Position numbers and translations under genes: made by a program. From Blasia pusilla (lineage: Eukaryota > Marchantiophyta > Marchantiopsida > Blasiales), in NCBI GenBank assembly GCA_050084515.1, contig CM114271.1, forward strand, positions 62,620,001 to 62,684,000: DNA of 64,000 nt, written 5' to 3'. Shown here one piece after another: positions 35,382 through 48,030 of this stretch (the stretch's first letter is position 1; every line of letters starts with the position of its first letter). The notes under the pieces are model-generated. The model was not told the DNA's origin, did no database searches, and saw only the letters and a program-made list of their open reading frames with translations.

Positions 35382-35900
35382 TGTCACATCTGAGTAACCG
35401 ATAGGCCGAGATCTATCGTGAATAGGGCGTAGGAGCCAGCGAACTATCTTGAGTGTAACTTTTTCCCACGGTGTCGAATGAGGTTGAGGATAGATCCATT
35501 GTGTCAATAACGTCGTTTCTGACAACTTTCATGTTGAGGTCTTTTACAGCCGGGTGACTTGTTGACCAGGTCACCCGCCCCTGGTAACCTGTGCGCGCAA
35601 GTAACGAAGGGGAGGGCTATTTTTAGGGGAAGAGCCTTTTGGCTCTTCCCAACCCTATATAAGAGAGGAAGATGGCTTTCCTAAGCCATCTTTCTCATGT
35701 TGGGCCGTTGGAGCACCTCCCTTGTATGTGTGTGAGATAGAACTAGGGTGCTAGCGTCCGGATTCCTTGATAGCATAGGGTGGACGAGGCTCGATTTGTC
35801 GATGTAGATTGAGGAGTGGAGTTTTAGGCCGGGTGTGCCATTTTTACCACTCTTTATTTTTAGCGATGTATGTTGTGTAGCGATATGTATGCGTACGACA
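35382..35900 (+). mobile_element. LTR of copy 1 with TATA box and hairpins
   Basis: Starts TGTCACATCTGAG and ends GCGTACGACA (TG...CA, 519 bp). CTATATAAG at 35655-35663 is a good TATA box, so transcription would start shortly downstream. Three palindromes surround it: CGGGTGAC/GTCACCCG (35551-35558 / 35570-35577), GGGAAGAGCC/GGCTCTTCCC (35627-35636 / 35641-35650) and GATGGCTT/AAGCCATC (35671-35690). The last 40 bases repeat the end of R0. It interrupts the hAT-like ORF that starts at 36413. Confidence 0.75.
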
Positions 35901-36413
35901 ATTCACAGAAAGAAGCAACTTACACAGATTCGGAAATTTGGCAAAAGCCATGGCTTCCTTCGCAATAAAATATGCGCCCTTAAACAAAGTCAACAAGGAA
36001 GTGTCATAGGTCCTATTTGTAGTGGCAATGGCCTTTACCATGGACTTGTTTCCTATATTTGCAGCCCAAGAAAGCTTCACATGTTCATTAGATTTACCAT
36101 GATTTGTGAAGGCCGAAACCTTACAATTTATGGCACCATCTCGTGCAAAGGAATTCTTGCCATTCCCCTGTTTACAAACTTTGCAAAATATTCTACCAGA
36201 TTCTACATGAGATTCTCTCCAATCAAATAAGGTGTACCATACATCCTTCCAAGCCAATCGATTCTTCTTGACTTGACTTTGGAAAGGAGCACTAGATTTG
36301 TCAATTTCTTGCCCATCCGATGATCCAGACCCTGACCGACTTTTGTCCTCTGGAAAATCTTGGCTTACTTCTTTGTTTAACATCTCGCTCATAGTTCGCT
36401 GTCTCTTAGCCAT
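35901..36413 (-). pseudogene. hAT-like transposase/ZNF862-like N terminus, truncated
   Basis: The minus-strand ORF starts at 36413 with a basic, Ser-rich segment. FCKVCKQG...NSFARDG...AFTNHGKSNEHV is a BED/TTF-type zinc finger (C-x2-C...H-x5-H) as in hAT transposases and ZNF862-like proteins. It continues to FAKFPNLCKLL and is then cut at 35901 by the LTR of Gypsy copy 1; the last 20 residues of the frame are LTR-encoded. The catalytic RNase H-like and dimerisation domains are absent from this side and I did not find them beyond the insertion. Confidence 0.7.
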
Positions 36414-37500
36414 CTATGACAGAACAATAATATCAAAGTAGATAGAGGTTGGAACTGACCTAGTGTAGTTTAGGTTAAGGAACTTTAAGACCTTTTTAAG
36501 TCACAAGTTCCCACCCTTAACCGAAACCAAAAGTTTGTTTGCAATGACGAAAAGTAAACAATAACGAAAAGGAAAACTTTTTGCACAACTACACAAGAAG
36601 GGCATCAACTAAAATTCTAAAGCCTGTGAAAGAGCAAATTGAAAGCCTCAAAAATTGTGATAAGAAACCTGTCAAGTTCTAAATTCTGTCTAAACACATA
36701 GCATGCTAAAGGCGATCGTGAGTACTGAAATACTCTCGTTGAAATGGAGTATCCAAAGGCATGACTAATCTGCAACAATGTTGTGCAAGCAGAAGTGGCT
36801 CGCGAGCAAAATCAGAAGATTGCGGAGCAGACAGACAAATTGGATCCATGACAAACTATAGAGCTGAATATAGAGTTCTAGGAAGAGCGAAGTTCCGCAA
36901 CGTTCGAGAGAGATCCGAACCTAAGGTGTTGTGGCTACTCCACTGTTTCAATACGGCGAGATTCGTCGTTGATACGCAACAGCATTGTAGCGGGCTAGTC
37001 ATGAAAGGAAAGAAAGCGTCAACATAGTCGACACTGCTGAAGCTTGAGGGCATGCAAATTCAGGAGACAAGTCCGAATAGCATAGTCAGAATCCAAACAA
37101 GAGACAATAGTCATTAATTGACAAGTCCGAACTGTAGAGCAAGAGTCCAGAGTTGCAACCACATTGCGAGACTCCAGACACATAGCGAGAGCTACAGCCG
37201 TGCAGTCGCAATGCCTCAAAATGAAAGTCGAGACTCAACTCGAGAGTCACCCGTAGTGTCGCACTATCTTGCATAACAAGAGCAAGAGTCCGGACAGAGC
37301 GAGAGTTGACAGTCGAAATTTGAGAGAGTCGCATGTTCTCACCGTCTCACACTGTGTCCCGTAGTGTCGCTTCTGCAACACTGTCTTGCACAATGTGAGA
37401 GCAATAAAAAGATGAAGTCACGAAGAGACGCTGTTGTGTCGAGAGCCTTTCTTCGAGCAAGGGCGGGCCTTCTAGCTGCGGTAGATGCGGTCGATGCAAG
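36414..37500. other. Unassigned stretch with diffuse GAGAGTC-like repeats
   Basis: Many loose repeats of words such as AGTCC(G/A)(G/A)A and GCGAGA(G/C). 37365-37450 (TGTCTTGCACAATGTGAGAGCAA...AGTCACGAAGAG) is repeated at 38712-38765. No coding content recognised. Confidence 0.45.
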
Positions 37501-37529
37501 GTGAACTCTCTAAGAAGTTCTCCTTTTTC

Positions 37530-38697
37530 AATACAAAATTATGATATACACTCTCCATTCTCTCACGACAGGTATCACAAATGGAAGTGCCGAGGCGATC
37601 ACTTCTTCGTAACATCGGACCCCGAAATTCCTAACTATAAAATCCCTATAAACTATTTTACGCTTGTACACGAGGAAGATAGCACAACTAGTATTAAACC
37701 CTACTTGAACATGCCTATTGACATCCATGGATTGCTATATAAGGACATACAAAGTACAATCCCATGTCCTTCCATATGTGACAATAGGAAGAATCATCGG
37801 AGTTGGAAATTGCATAACCTGGTTCATGAACACCTCCCCAAAGTAATAAACTAAATATCGAGTGAACCAATGTCTATCTACAAAGAGTACCTTGACATGG
37901 TATGGATTGAGGAAAGGAAAGTTGGGCACAACTCGTGCTCCACCCCTGTCCATGCTTGACAGACATTCTTTACTCTCTTCAAGAATGGGTTTTGGCGGAA
38001 TTATTCTCCCAAGTAATCCACTCTCATTGGGGAAGTAACAAGCCAAAACATTCACTATTTTAATATGACTAAACTCCTCTAAGGTGACAAACCTCTCATC
38101 TCCACACACACACACCACACTCTAGAAACCTCTCGAAGAATAGACCATGATCAAGTTACTCTCCCAAGAGGGATGATCCACTCTCATTGGAAGAGCAAGC
38201 AATCCCAAAGCCATACACTTAAGAGAGATATGAGAGACTCAAGATGTGGAATAGAAGGTGATGAACCCTTGAAGGTCCCTCCTCTTTATATACTCACAAG
38301 GGATCCACAAGAGTACGAAATAGAGCTTATCTTATCTTGTGCCACATGGCTTCCTCTCAAGGCTTATCCAATCACATTTTGACACAAGTAGATTTCCTCT
38401 TATCTCTTCCAAAATATCCTCTTTTACCCATTTGATATTTTCCAAATTACCCCAACTAACCTAGCCACCAACCAAGACTACTTTTGCTTTTCATTAAAGC
38501 AACTACTTTACTTTTATAAAGTCATCTTTTATTTATTACCTCCTTTTCTAAAGTTGGGCCCGCATAAAAGAGGCACCATAAAGAGGTTTAAACATAAGAA
38601 TTTCCTTTTTCTAAGCCAATTTACTTAATACTAATGAAACTCTATCTAATACTTAATGACGAAGGAATTTACATACTGGTTGATTTTACTATACGAC
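37530..38697 (-). mobile_element. LTR of family R4 with TATA box
   Basis: Read on the minus strand it begins CGTATAGTAAAATCAACCAG, matching 30417-30540. About 400 bases in, GTATATAAAGAGG (near 38285) is a TATA box. The lower boundary is uncertain. Coding content next to it is not recognised, so a solo LTR is likely. Confidence 0.55.
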
Positions 38698-39363
38698 AAC
38701 GCTGCTGCCGTACTGTCTCGCACAATGTGAGAGCAACAAAGAGACGAGACAATGTCACGAAGAGAAAATAGTCGAGACTCGAGATGCGCGGGCTGAGAAT
38801 CCTGAGATCACAAGGGAAATGGCATCCCTCAGCTCCACTCAACCTACTATCCCCTTGGACCCTCTGGAGTCTGGAATCCGGATGTGCATTGTGCGGCATC
38901 ACAACCCTGGAGGCGGCTTGCCCTAGAGCGGACGGCTTAAAACGCCCAGAAAGAATCTAACGGACGTCACGAAGAGCTCAGGGTCCATTCAAATGCTGCC
39001 ACTTCGCCCTCTCGTCTCGTCAATTTTCCGACGCTCGGCTAGTACCCCGGTGATAATCTGGCTATCCGAAATTGCAAAACAGTGCTATTCCGACAGTACC
39101 TTCCGGGAACGGACATTTTTCGACCAGATTCTCACGGAAAACTACAAACTTCCGACATATAATAACGCAGCCAGAGACTTTCCGGAAGAGGGTAGGCAAC
39201 CCTCGGAAATGCTGCCGGCAATTTGGCACTTAGGTTGGTAATTTTCAATTCCAGTCGGCCAGCTCTACTCGCAGCCCCGGTTCTCCCCGGACGTTGCTTT
39301 CGAGTCTGGGTCAATGTTCTCCCATGAAATACTCGACAGAAGAAAACAGGATTTCTTTTTTTC
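38698..39363. other. Unassigned stretch
   Basis: Apart from the partial repeat of 37365-37450 at its start, nothing recognised. Confidence 0.4.
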
Positions 39364-39619
39364 TTTTGCATACATTTATAATCTTAATGTGAATTTTTTC
39401 ATTAACTACAAGGATAAATATAATGGATACAAATGTAATAAAAAATCCATAAAATTGCAAGAATGAAAATAAAAAATCCTCTTTATTGAACTGTTGAAGA
39501 AAGAGGATTTTTATTTTCATTCTTGCAATTTTATGGATTTTTTATTACATTTGTATCCATTATATTTATCCTCATAGTCTATGAAAAAATTCACATTAAG
39601 ATTATAAATGTATGCAAAA
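39364..39619. repeat. Long near-perfect inverted repeat (about 120-bp arms)
   Basis: The left arm 39364-39484 and right arm 39500-39619 are reverse complements with very few differences (for instance around 39400-39408), separated by 15 bases. The sequence is AT-rich. A transcript would fold into one long hairpin. It may be a foldback/MITE element or a source of small RNAs. Confidence 0.92.
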
Positions 39620-42600
39620 TTCAGGGTGTTAAGATCTACGTGTTGGATTCTCGAGGTGCATTAAGATCCCTTCGGTAAATGTCAAGTGCCATGTGGAGAG
39701 GGCTTCATTATACTCTAGGTTCTTCTTAAAGTTCTGGGTGAGAATGTAGATCCTCTTCTTCAAAAGAGGGGTGATTGAGTGCAAAATACCTCCGCTAAGA
39801 TATTAGGGTTGGGAGACTATGCATAACAGTAAAACACACACAAGAGGACGTTCAAATCGCACCAAAGAGGACAAAAGTGTTTCCAAAGCCCTCGTACAAC
39901 ATCATTCTATACTTTATTCTTCTTAGGAGATGCATACGCTTTATGAAAAGACAACCATAAACACTACGAGTTCAAGATAGAATCAACAAAAGACTTTATC
40001 AAGCTTCCACTTTGCACTTTGCAGTGGAAGTCATCCCACCGAAGGGTCTTCTAGAAGTGTTAAACTTTGGCTTTCCATGGAATACCCGGGGGAGCAAAAG
40101 GAGTCTCCCTTTTTCCCTGGAGCATATAAAAACGAGGATATTCTGAGTTTTCTTATTGTGTTTTATAGTTTTTCTCCATTATTTTTACCCTCAGAATGCC
40201 CCAACAAATGCACATAAGTGTTTTCAATGCCTCCGTGGAAGATGGAATAAACAAAGAGTGTCAAGTGACTTAGACTCAAACTCTTAGACTCAAACTTAAA
40301 ACTTCTCAATCTTCTAGTTGGTCTTCCATAACGCAAAGGATTTGTGATTTTGGAAAATCACAATTAAAACTTGGCTCCCTTCCAAATCAAAAGTTCTTCA
40401 TGCAACATTTGGCAGTGCTTATGTCGTTGCGACTATTGATTGTAGTGAACACTAGTCAAGTGGGTCGGAATTTCCCGATAGTCACAAATGTCGGCAATCA
40501 TGCGAATATCCCCAATTGCAAATTTTGAGAGTAGCGAAGTGTGGACTATCATCTTGACAATTTGCAAGACATTTGTGATTGTCTAAAATCGAAATGAAAT
40601 TCACACTCCACTTTGTAATAGTCGACTCCCTTTGCAACCAACGGTTTTCCATAATCGATATATTCCTTCACAACATTGCAAATACTCAATAGTTGCACCT
40701 TAGTCGAGCGTTAGCGCAATCTTTCGCAACACAGTTGCGTAAGGAAAGGGACCCTGTGGTTCAGGATGCGGGCCACGGTGGGCGGGCTGATGCTCAACGT
40801 TACATCCATGAGCCTTTGATACAGAACTCCAAATGCCTGAATGGTTGGGCTACTGAGTGGGCTCTTTAACGTCACAGACATTGAGCCATGGCCACAGTGA
40901 ATCCAAATCCAGAAAAGAAAAGCGTGCCATAGTCCGTCCGTTCTACACCTCCTCCATTGCACAACCTACTATCCGCCCAACGAATCTGCTCTGCGCGCTC
41001 CACCAAATTCACCAGTCTTACACCTTGGGCCCAGCTCTCTTTCGCGCTTCGCTAGATTTCGTCACGTATAGAATCATAAAATCGAGTGCTGCAGGCCTGG
41101 GCTATCCATACTGTTCTCGATCTCACTCGAACCATCACGTATGTACATCGCTGAACTGGGAGAATTCTAGTCTTAGCTTATTCTCTTTCTGTAGGCTTCC
41201 AGATTAGAGTGATCAACTCGAATGAAGGCCGGACATCTATTTCTAGTCGAGTAGATTGACTCCGAGCGTAGTAGCGAGGGATCATGCCGAGAGAAGTTGG
41301 TAGCCTGAGAAGAGAGGAAGAGACGATTGAAGGATTCGAAGGCGATATGAGTAATAGCAAGGAACTCTCGGATTTCATGTTATCCGGGGCTTCACTCTTC
41401 GAAACTGATTGTCTCGTGTAGTATGTAGCTACGTCTATGAGTTCGTCGAGTTCTCTGATGACCGAATCGACGCTGATTCTCTTTAGTGCTTCGCCGCCGC
41501 GTACGTGGAGAGGAGCTATATGGGAGAGTAGCTACGCAAATTTTGATACTATCAGTGGATTGTGTAGAAATCGCTGCTGTAGTCTGTAACTCGAGATTGG
41601 CTTATCAAGCTAGCTACTGAGTTACGGCATCAAATTCCGAAGAATAAGAATTGGGCTGAGGAGAGGCCTTGATTTTAAACTTTGCAACTGAAGTGATGAA
41701 AACGTTAGGAACGCTATGAGTATGGTTCTAGAGAGAGTAGGAAATGTCAAGCCTTCACTGACTTTGATTTCGTGAGTTACAATTTCAAGTTCACCGCTTT
41801 CGCTACCTACGCGGGAGGTGAGGCTCGTGAGGTCGCACATATGCTTATTTTGAAAAGTACTCAGTACTAGAAACAGCACTTGCATTTTACATATGAGAAG
41901 CAAATAAATGGAAAAGTTAGAGTCGTGAGAGCTGACAAATTTGTGTGCTCCGAAGGCAGGTAACCACTGTTGGAGCGTTGCAGATCTCCTTCTAAATTCC
42001 GATTGTCCGGCCTCACATTTCAGTCCTCGCAATCTTCAAAGGATTTGAAATTCCTCTAGGCCTGTTGATGGCCGCCAAGATTCGTAGTTGTATAGAGCCG
42101 TCAAGCTTAAGGTGCTTATCTGATCCTCCAGTGCGCAGACCACAAGCAAGTTCCATCAACTACGGCATTGGACATTTCGTATTGACTGTCTGAAAAGACC
42201 TGGGGTCGAAATCAGTGCAGACTAATGTATACTCCCAGTGACAGTGAACAGCTGCGAGGAGTCATTCTCATTGGGCTTCTCCATAACACCTACAGAGCTT
42301 GCACGTGAAAGACACGAGAGCTGGATGCAGGGAGTCTGGCAGGAGAGCCTTGGTACCTCTGAAAACAACATGCCTAAATAAACTCACATTCCGTCGGACA
42401 TGTAAAATCGAGGACTCGAAGTTTGCAATCCTTGCAACATCCAGAGTCAAGCTTGGCAAACATCTCTGATTCTCCAACAACCCTCACAATGCCCGGGCGG
42501 GCTCATGAATCAGAAGTCTCCGACGTTCATTAGATTCAAACTATTTCGTACCTTCGCTAGATAGAAACAACTAAGTAGGTTTCTAAAAATGCACGATATT

Positions 42601-44660
42601 ATGTCTGAATCACTCAAGAGGTTGACCAACAGACGACCAGTCTGAAGAAACTGAAGATTGATGAGGTAGTGCTCTATCTAAAGATGTCTCGACTCTTCAA
42701 CCATACGCAGGCCACACAAACCAATTGCTTGAGCTCGAACTAGATCTCCTGACATCTACTGAACTGTGGCGAACGATGCAAGCTCTGCAGCCACGGCCAC
42801 ACATATCAACGAAGCCTACAAGTAACGTTTAGACTAGTCTGGTTTGAACTCGAGTCTAATGCTATCCGTGGTGTGAGACAAAAGTGATAACCTGAAATTG
42901 ACTTGCTCGTATACCGAAACTGACTCGCTATGAGTAAGTCCATGTCAGGAAGACTTACCAAAAAATGAATGCTCTCTAAACTTTGGAAGGTACATCTTTC
43001 GTTGGTAAGTCTTCCCGAGATTGACTTGCTCGTTCATGACAATAACAAAACCACAATTATGGCTCTGGTTAGGAAGAATGTTTCTACTTATGCAGTTCTG
43101 GTACTGGAAGATTCTGGCGTTCACTCAAACCTAATGGGTCGTAATGAGATGAGCTCCCCCTCGGACCCTCCTGGTTGACTTCTTTTGTCGAGGCAGGGAA
43201 CTTCGCTCGGTCATAACTCAGAGGAATGTTGCTATTGAGATCGGGACTAGATTAACCATTGCTTATTCGGTCCGGCCTCCATGCGGTACTGTAGCGACCC
43301 AGCGCCTCTTAATCGACCTTATTGTAAAGGTGCGCTGATATCAGTGCACGAATATGTGACTTTTCGGTCCATCTGCTATTGTCACCATGAGGAGAACTCC
43401 GCCCCTACACCACCATCGGAGGATTTCGGATGAAAACCTCCATTCGGATAGGAATGTCATTCGTCCTGCGCGAAAGAAATGACCATCTGCTGCTCCTCCG
43501 CTTTTTCTTCTCTCTTTCCTCCTACTACTACTCACATGCATACAGATCGAGGTTTCCATTTCTTCCGCACGCGAGTCCGAAAGTGAGTATAAACGCTGTG
43601 CCAAAAAAAACCGATTCCATGGGCAGATTACGGATAGTAAATTCGGCTACGCCACAGACATGAATCGGATGACCACTTTGCCTCAAACCTAGAGGAGGAC
43701 TTATCATTATGACAGAGACACTAACTTCCAATCTGAAAGGCCCAATCCGAGGCACTTTGCTAATTCTGATGCTGTAGTTGGTCTGTTTCTGCAAGACGAT
43801 ATCGAAATCCTACATGATTCGCTTGTGCAGGTGGGCTGTGCAACCATTACAATGAGGTACGATTGTCAATAGAGGACATGAATGACACATTGTCGTATTT
43901 CCGTCTTGCATTTACTTGCTAGAATCTATGTCTTCATTCCAGTAGGTAAGTAACCTTTGCCAAGGGCCCTTTCATGATATGTTTCTACTTGTGTTGAGAT
44001 TGTCTTACATTTCAGAACTTGAAGATATTTACTTTATGTTTCCTACATCAGCTTTGAGCTTACCACAAGTAGCTTATAGCAATTGTTGACAGCGAGAATA
44101 ACTTGGCCTTAATCTTGACCTTATCTTTCAAGATGGTTCAGAATGTAGATAGCTCTGCATCCCACCTTCATGAAGATCTACACACTCAAAACCTTCATGG
44201 ACTAATGCCTAGTCAAAGCCTCCAGCATTACTTAAGAACTCGGTCTAAAGTAATTAGGAAATCCTCTATCTTGAATAAGACCAGATTAAAAATACAAAGG
44301 GCCCGTATCCGGGCCAAGATTTCTTCACACAAAAGGCTTGCATGTGGGCCACATTGCTCTTCATTAGCAAGTGCCAATGAACACCTACTCAGGTGGAAGG
44401 AGGAATGTTCTAAGACACTCACACGGATGGAATGTCGTGGCTATGTGGCCAAGTATTTTACCACAACCCTCGGTCTAGAATGTTTGTCATACAATCTACC
44501 ACGTATCCTCCTTACGCATTGTGTAATGATTCCTAAAAGACTACATTATTCCTCAATCAAGATATTTTATTGTCTATGATAATGTACAACTAGGAAGCCA
44601 CATATTCAGTTTAATGTATACATGACACCCGCCTACGCAAGACGCATACTTAGTGTTAAC
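39620..44660. other. Long region without supported genes
   Basis: Only short ORFs occur, none with recognisable motifs. A TGTTGGATTCTC word at 39642 resembles the start of LTR family R3 but has no matching end. 40700-43800 has more even base composition and could hold unrecognised host exons. The ORF at 44103-44579 is basic and may be the N-terminal part of the Helitron protein that follows. Confidence 0.4.
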
Positions 44661-44671
44661 TTTTCTCTATT

Positions 44672-45832
44672 ATGGACTCACGGATAGGTATAGAATCAAA
44701 GTACAATGGATTCCATAAGGGATTCTTCTCTCTATCTTCGTTTCTAGATTGTCCACTTGTTGGATTTAGCTTTCATCACCATATTGCAATTTCCAGTAGC
44801 TATAAGAGAGATACTTTTAATAAACCTAAAGATAGAAAAACTCTAAAGGATTATAAAATGTTGCTAGAGCTACCAAACCCATTGCTAGTTGTTCTACTGG
44901 CTAAATCAATTGAAGGCATACTAAAACAAGCTCAAGACAAAATATTTTGCAAGATGTTTCCTATTCGTTACTTGTGAAGTCTCGTAGCCCAGCAGATATG
45001 TTTGATAATGGTAGTTTATACTTTCGAGCCAAATCCTCTTCATGTGAAAGTCTGCTAATAGATAACATTGATACCTCACTTGATCCCAATCTAACTATAG
45101 AGATAGGTTTGTTCCCCTTTCCCTTTCCATACCTTCGTGGTTACTATATAAGATAATCCTCATTTTCTAATTATAATCGAAATCGTTCAAGATAACTTTT
45201 TAGTATTTTCTCACTTTACAAACCTTGTTCGTTGTTGTTGCATCATTTAAGACAGGCCATAGTTCTTTGCTCATCCATGAGGTCCTTCATTTTAAACTTC
45301 AAAATATTCTATCAACCCTCAAATTCCAAGGAGTCCCTCTTGGCACCGGAGACACTTAAAGACCTTAAAGCCATAGTCCACAAATGGGGGATGCCCCATT
45401 TCTTTCTTATATTAATCTCTGACGAGGTATCTGCAACTCGCTTGCTTGAGTATGAGGACATAGAGACTTTAGTAAAACAATTAATTCCACCTTTACTTGG
45501 CGAGACGCTCCTTCAGAATGTGCCCAAAATTTCCATGTTAGATTGCACTCATTCTTATCCAATTATATATATTTAGTGGATCAGAAGTACTTGGTAAAGT
45601 TGTGCACTATTTACTACGCTATGAATTACAAGGTCAAGGCAGCCTACATTGCCATATGACATTATGGATCCATGAATGAGATACACAAAGGATTACCGCT
45701 GAGATCACTACATATATATATCCTCTTCTCCATCATGTACTCCATCTGACCTATCAAGTTCATCTAGTCCAACAATAGAGGACAGTTTCTATCAATATGT
45801 TGTAAACAAACAATTGCATAAAAGCAAAGAGA
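44672..45832 (+). pseudogene. Helitron Rep/helicase, 5' part
   Basis: Several frames together read as the N-terminal and Rep region of a Helitron protein. FPFPYLRGYYIR and LLHHLRQA (45100-45260) belong to the conserved region before the Rep domain. LKDLKAIVHKWGMPHFFLILIS (45360-45425) is the Rep start. Near 45590-45680 a frame gives LGKVVHYLLRYEL then SLHCHMTLWIHE, where HCH is the HUH metal-binding motif of rolling-circle replication proteins. Stops and frameshifts disable it. The reading frame runs to 45840, where a hAT MITE interrupts it, and resumes at 54376. Confidence 0.8.
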
Positions 45833-45840
45833 GTGTATGC

Positions 45841-45972
45841 CATGGTTGCACAAAAACGGACAAGTCCTTCCTTAGGACGAACAAGTATGGATATGTCCAT
45901 TGACATGGGTTCCAAGAGGTGGCACCCACATTTTTAGTTCATGATGGAAGGCAAGGCAAGGATGAGAGGAGG
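45841..45972. mobile_element. hAT MITE family R2, left half
   Basis: Begins CATGGTTGCAC right after the target duplication GTGTATGC (45833-45840). It matches 5812-5908 plus the MITE sequence after the solo LTR (GATGGAAGG...AAGGATGAGAG). It is cut at 45972 by Gypsy copy 2. Confidence 0.85.
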
Positions 45973-46100
45973 TGTCGTGCGCATACACATTGCTACACAA
46001 CATACATCGTTGTCGATAAACATACACACAAACACCCACGATCCCATGCTAACTCATGGCATCCAAACAACCAGATAAGAAGTACCAAAATATCTTCAAT
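45973..46100 (-). repeat. R0 block, copy 2 (3' end of the insertion)
   Basis: 128 bp matching 2752-2878, 60196-60322 and 60769-60895. It is preceded (on the minus strand) by a PPT, AGCTAGGGGAGGGGC. Confidence 0.85.
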
Positions 46101-46309
46101 AGCCCCTCCCCTAGCTGGTGGTTAGGTCCCTCTAACTCCAGATAGCCATTTATCCCTATCTACCATGACATACATCTCTCGGACGCTAAGAGCAAAAAGG
46201 CCGGGTGCTCATGTGGCCCATCGTTAGTCGCCTTCTTGTCATCCATGTCACAAACACAAGTCAAAATCTAGAATTACCTATTCTATAAACATCTGGGACA
46301 CATCCATTG

Positions 46310-46630
46310 TCCCTCAAGAACCCTAGTGAGAGGTGGCGTCAGACATGTCATATGTCATCCTCTCAAACACCCATCACAGACTAGCATAGTGGCTGCACCA
46401 CGGGCAGAACCATACAACATACCTCGCAAGCTTGTAGGAACTACTACTAAGCTCGAAACAACTATACTGTCAATATTCGGAAGATGATATGGTGGACGAT
46501 TACGTACAGGGCCCTTCCAATCCATACCATCGCGTTCGTCCAATAAGATAACACCGGATGGCAAAATCTCACGCACTCTCAAGATGGTGCGCCTTGTAGT
46601 CACATCCAACGTTGTGGATGCCATCTACTA
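46310..46630 (-). pseudogene. Integrase tail and PHD finger, copy 2
   Basis: 46624-46355 encodes the integrase C terminus and runs into MLYGSARGAATMLVCDGC. It continues in frame through a TGA in place of Trp (expected GWH) to HMTCLTPPLTRV and GQWMCPRC (to about 46300). This is the most complete PHD finger of the three copies. Of the eight zinc ligands only one early Cys has changed (Tyr in MLYG). The Trp-to-stop change is a G-to-A on this strand. Confidence 0.82.
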
Positions 46631-47640
46631 CAAGTAGACATAGTCTCCCTGATGAAACCTCTGAATAGTAGGTTGATAATCATCTCCCCGAATAGTCGCA
46701 TACCTCAATGTATCCGGATGTTGCGCAATCGCCAAGTTCTAAAACGCCATGGGCATCACTCTCCGAAAGAACTTACTCCTCTAAGAACATGTTCGCATCC
46801 ATACATCAAGGTCATCAAGGTTCAACACCTCACCAACATCCCGACGAACAGCCGCAAGTAAATCTGACTCTTGACCATAAAGCAACAAGTACGGTGAGAA
46901 AAACGCTAAGGATGCATGCTTATTGAATCTGTATCCCATTGCCAACCACGGCAACTGGAGGTCCAAATCTCCTAGGTGATCTCTCTACAAGCCATACTTG
47001 CATAATCTTCTCTTCACTTTCTGCACAACCCTCTCTGCTAGTCCATTCGCCTTAGGATGATCTCGCAAAGTGGTGCGGTGGTCGATCAACGCGCGATCAC
47101 ACAAGGCCTGAAACTCCTTGCGAAACTCTATACCTTGGTTTGTCAACACCTCAGCTGGTGCGCCATAACGACTTAGGACTCAATCTAGAAAGCATACATT
47201 ATTCCCTCACTCGCTTTGTCAGGCAATGCAACCAACTCTATCCACTTCGAGAAGTGGTCGACCATCACCAACATATAACGTTGATGCCACTCCGTTAAAA
47301 GCAAAGGTCGTGCAAAACCCAAACTCCATCTATAACTTAATGCCATGATCAGAAGTGGATGCAACTACGGAGTTGGAGCATTGAACAATGCTCGGACTCG
47401 ATTACATGCACCTAGCAATAAATCGTTGAGCGTCAATCCGTATGCCTCGCCAACAATACTATATCTGGAGCAAGTTGTACGTCCGCTTCACTCCAAAATG
47501 ACCCAACTCCTCGTAGGCATGACGCACCAAACATGCTCTCTGAGAAGGATGAGGCACTACATGCACTCTACCATCCTCCCAAAATCACAACATATGTGTC
47601 CCCTTCCACAGGAACCGTCTAACTCACTGTAGGATCCGAT
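46631..47640 (-). pseudogene. Gypsy integrase, copy 2
   Basis: In minus-strand order: VRHAYEELGHFGVKRTYNLL (zinc-binding start), EVLTNQGIEF (second catalytic site, Asp changed to Asn), NGLAERVVQKVKR (Glu), then 46966-46781 LQLPWLAMGYRFNKH and RRDVGEVLNLDD. Stops and frame changes throughout, so inactive. Confidence 0.85.
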
Positions 47641-48030
47641 CCCGCTCTCTAGCATCCAGTGTGCTTGGGACGCTGCCAATACGCAGGTACTCTAAGACCA
47701 CCCCATCATTGTGAATGTCTCAGCCACCTCTTGTCTCCTCATCGGCCTCTGGATCTAAGGACTCTCCATCAAACCTCACCATCGAAGACTCAAAAATTTG
47801 GCTCTTTATAGCGAACAAGCCCAAATAGATTGACGCGAGCCATCATGGAACCAACTCCTCATTGCTCTCACCATGCCAACAAGCTCAAGTTGCATCTCCT
47901 TGACTCAAGCATGGGTTACAGCTCAAACCATTTGCATCCTGGTTGAGCGTCCCATGTCTATGCACCATTTGGAAGTCATACTCTTGCCTCTACGAGTACT
48001 GGAACCATGCTCGATGTTATGGCTACCATC
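47640..48030 (-). pseudogene. RNase H remnant and deletion junction, copy 2
   Basis: Only the end of RNase H is left: EYDFQMVHRHGTLNQDANGLS. Near 48010-48030 the sequence passes directly from the spacer that follows the methyltransferase (compare 56815-56860 in copy 3) to this point, so about 1.4 kb with RT and most of RNase H is deleted. Confidence 0.8.

Noticed and set aside
35901-36230. Plus-strand ORF 35835-36230 as a gene
   Set aside because: It is the antisense of the zinc-finger ORF starting at 36413 and of the LTR end; no domain is visible.
39640-39670. TGTTGGATTCTC as the start of another R3 LTR
   Set aside because: The sequence after it does not follow family R3 and no end or duplication was found.
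40700-43800. A host gene suggested by even base composition and several ORFs of 60-140 codons on both strands
   Set aside because: No motif, consistent splice pattern or long frame supports any of them.
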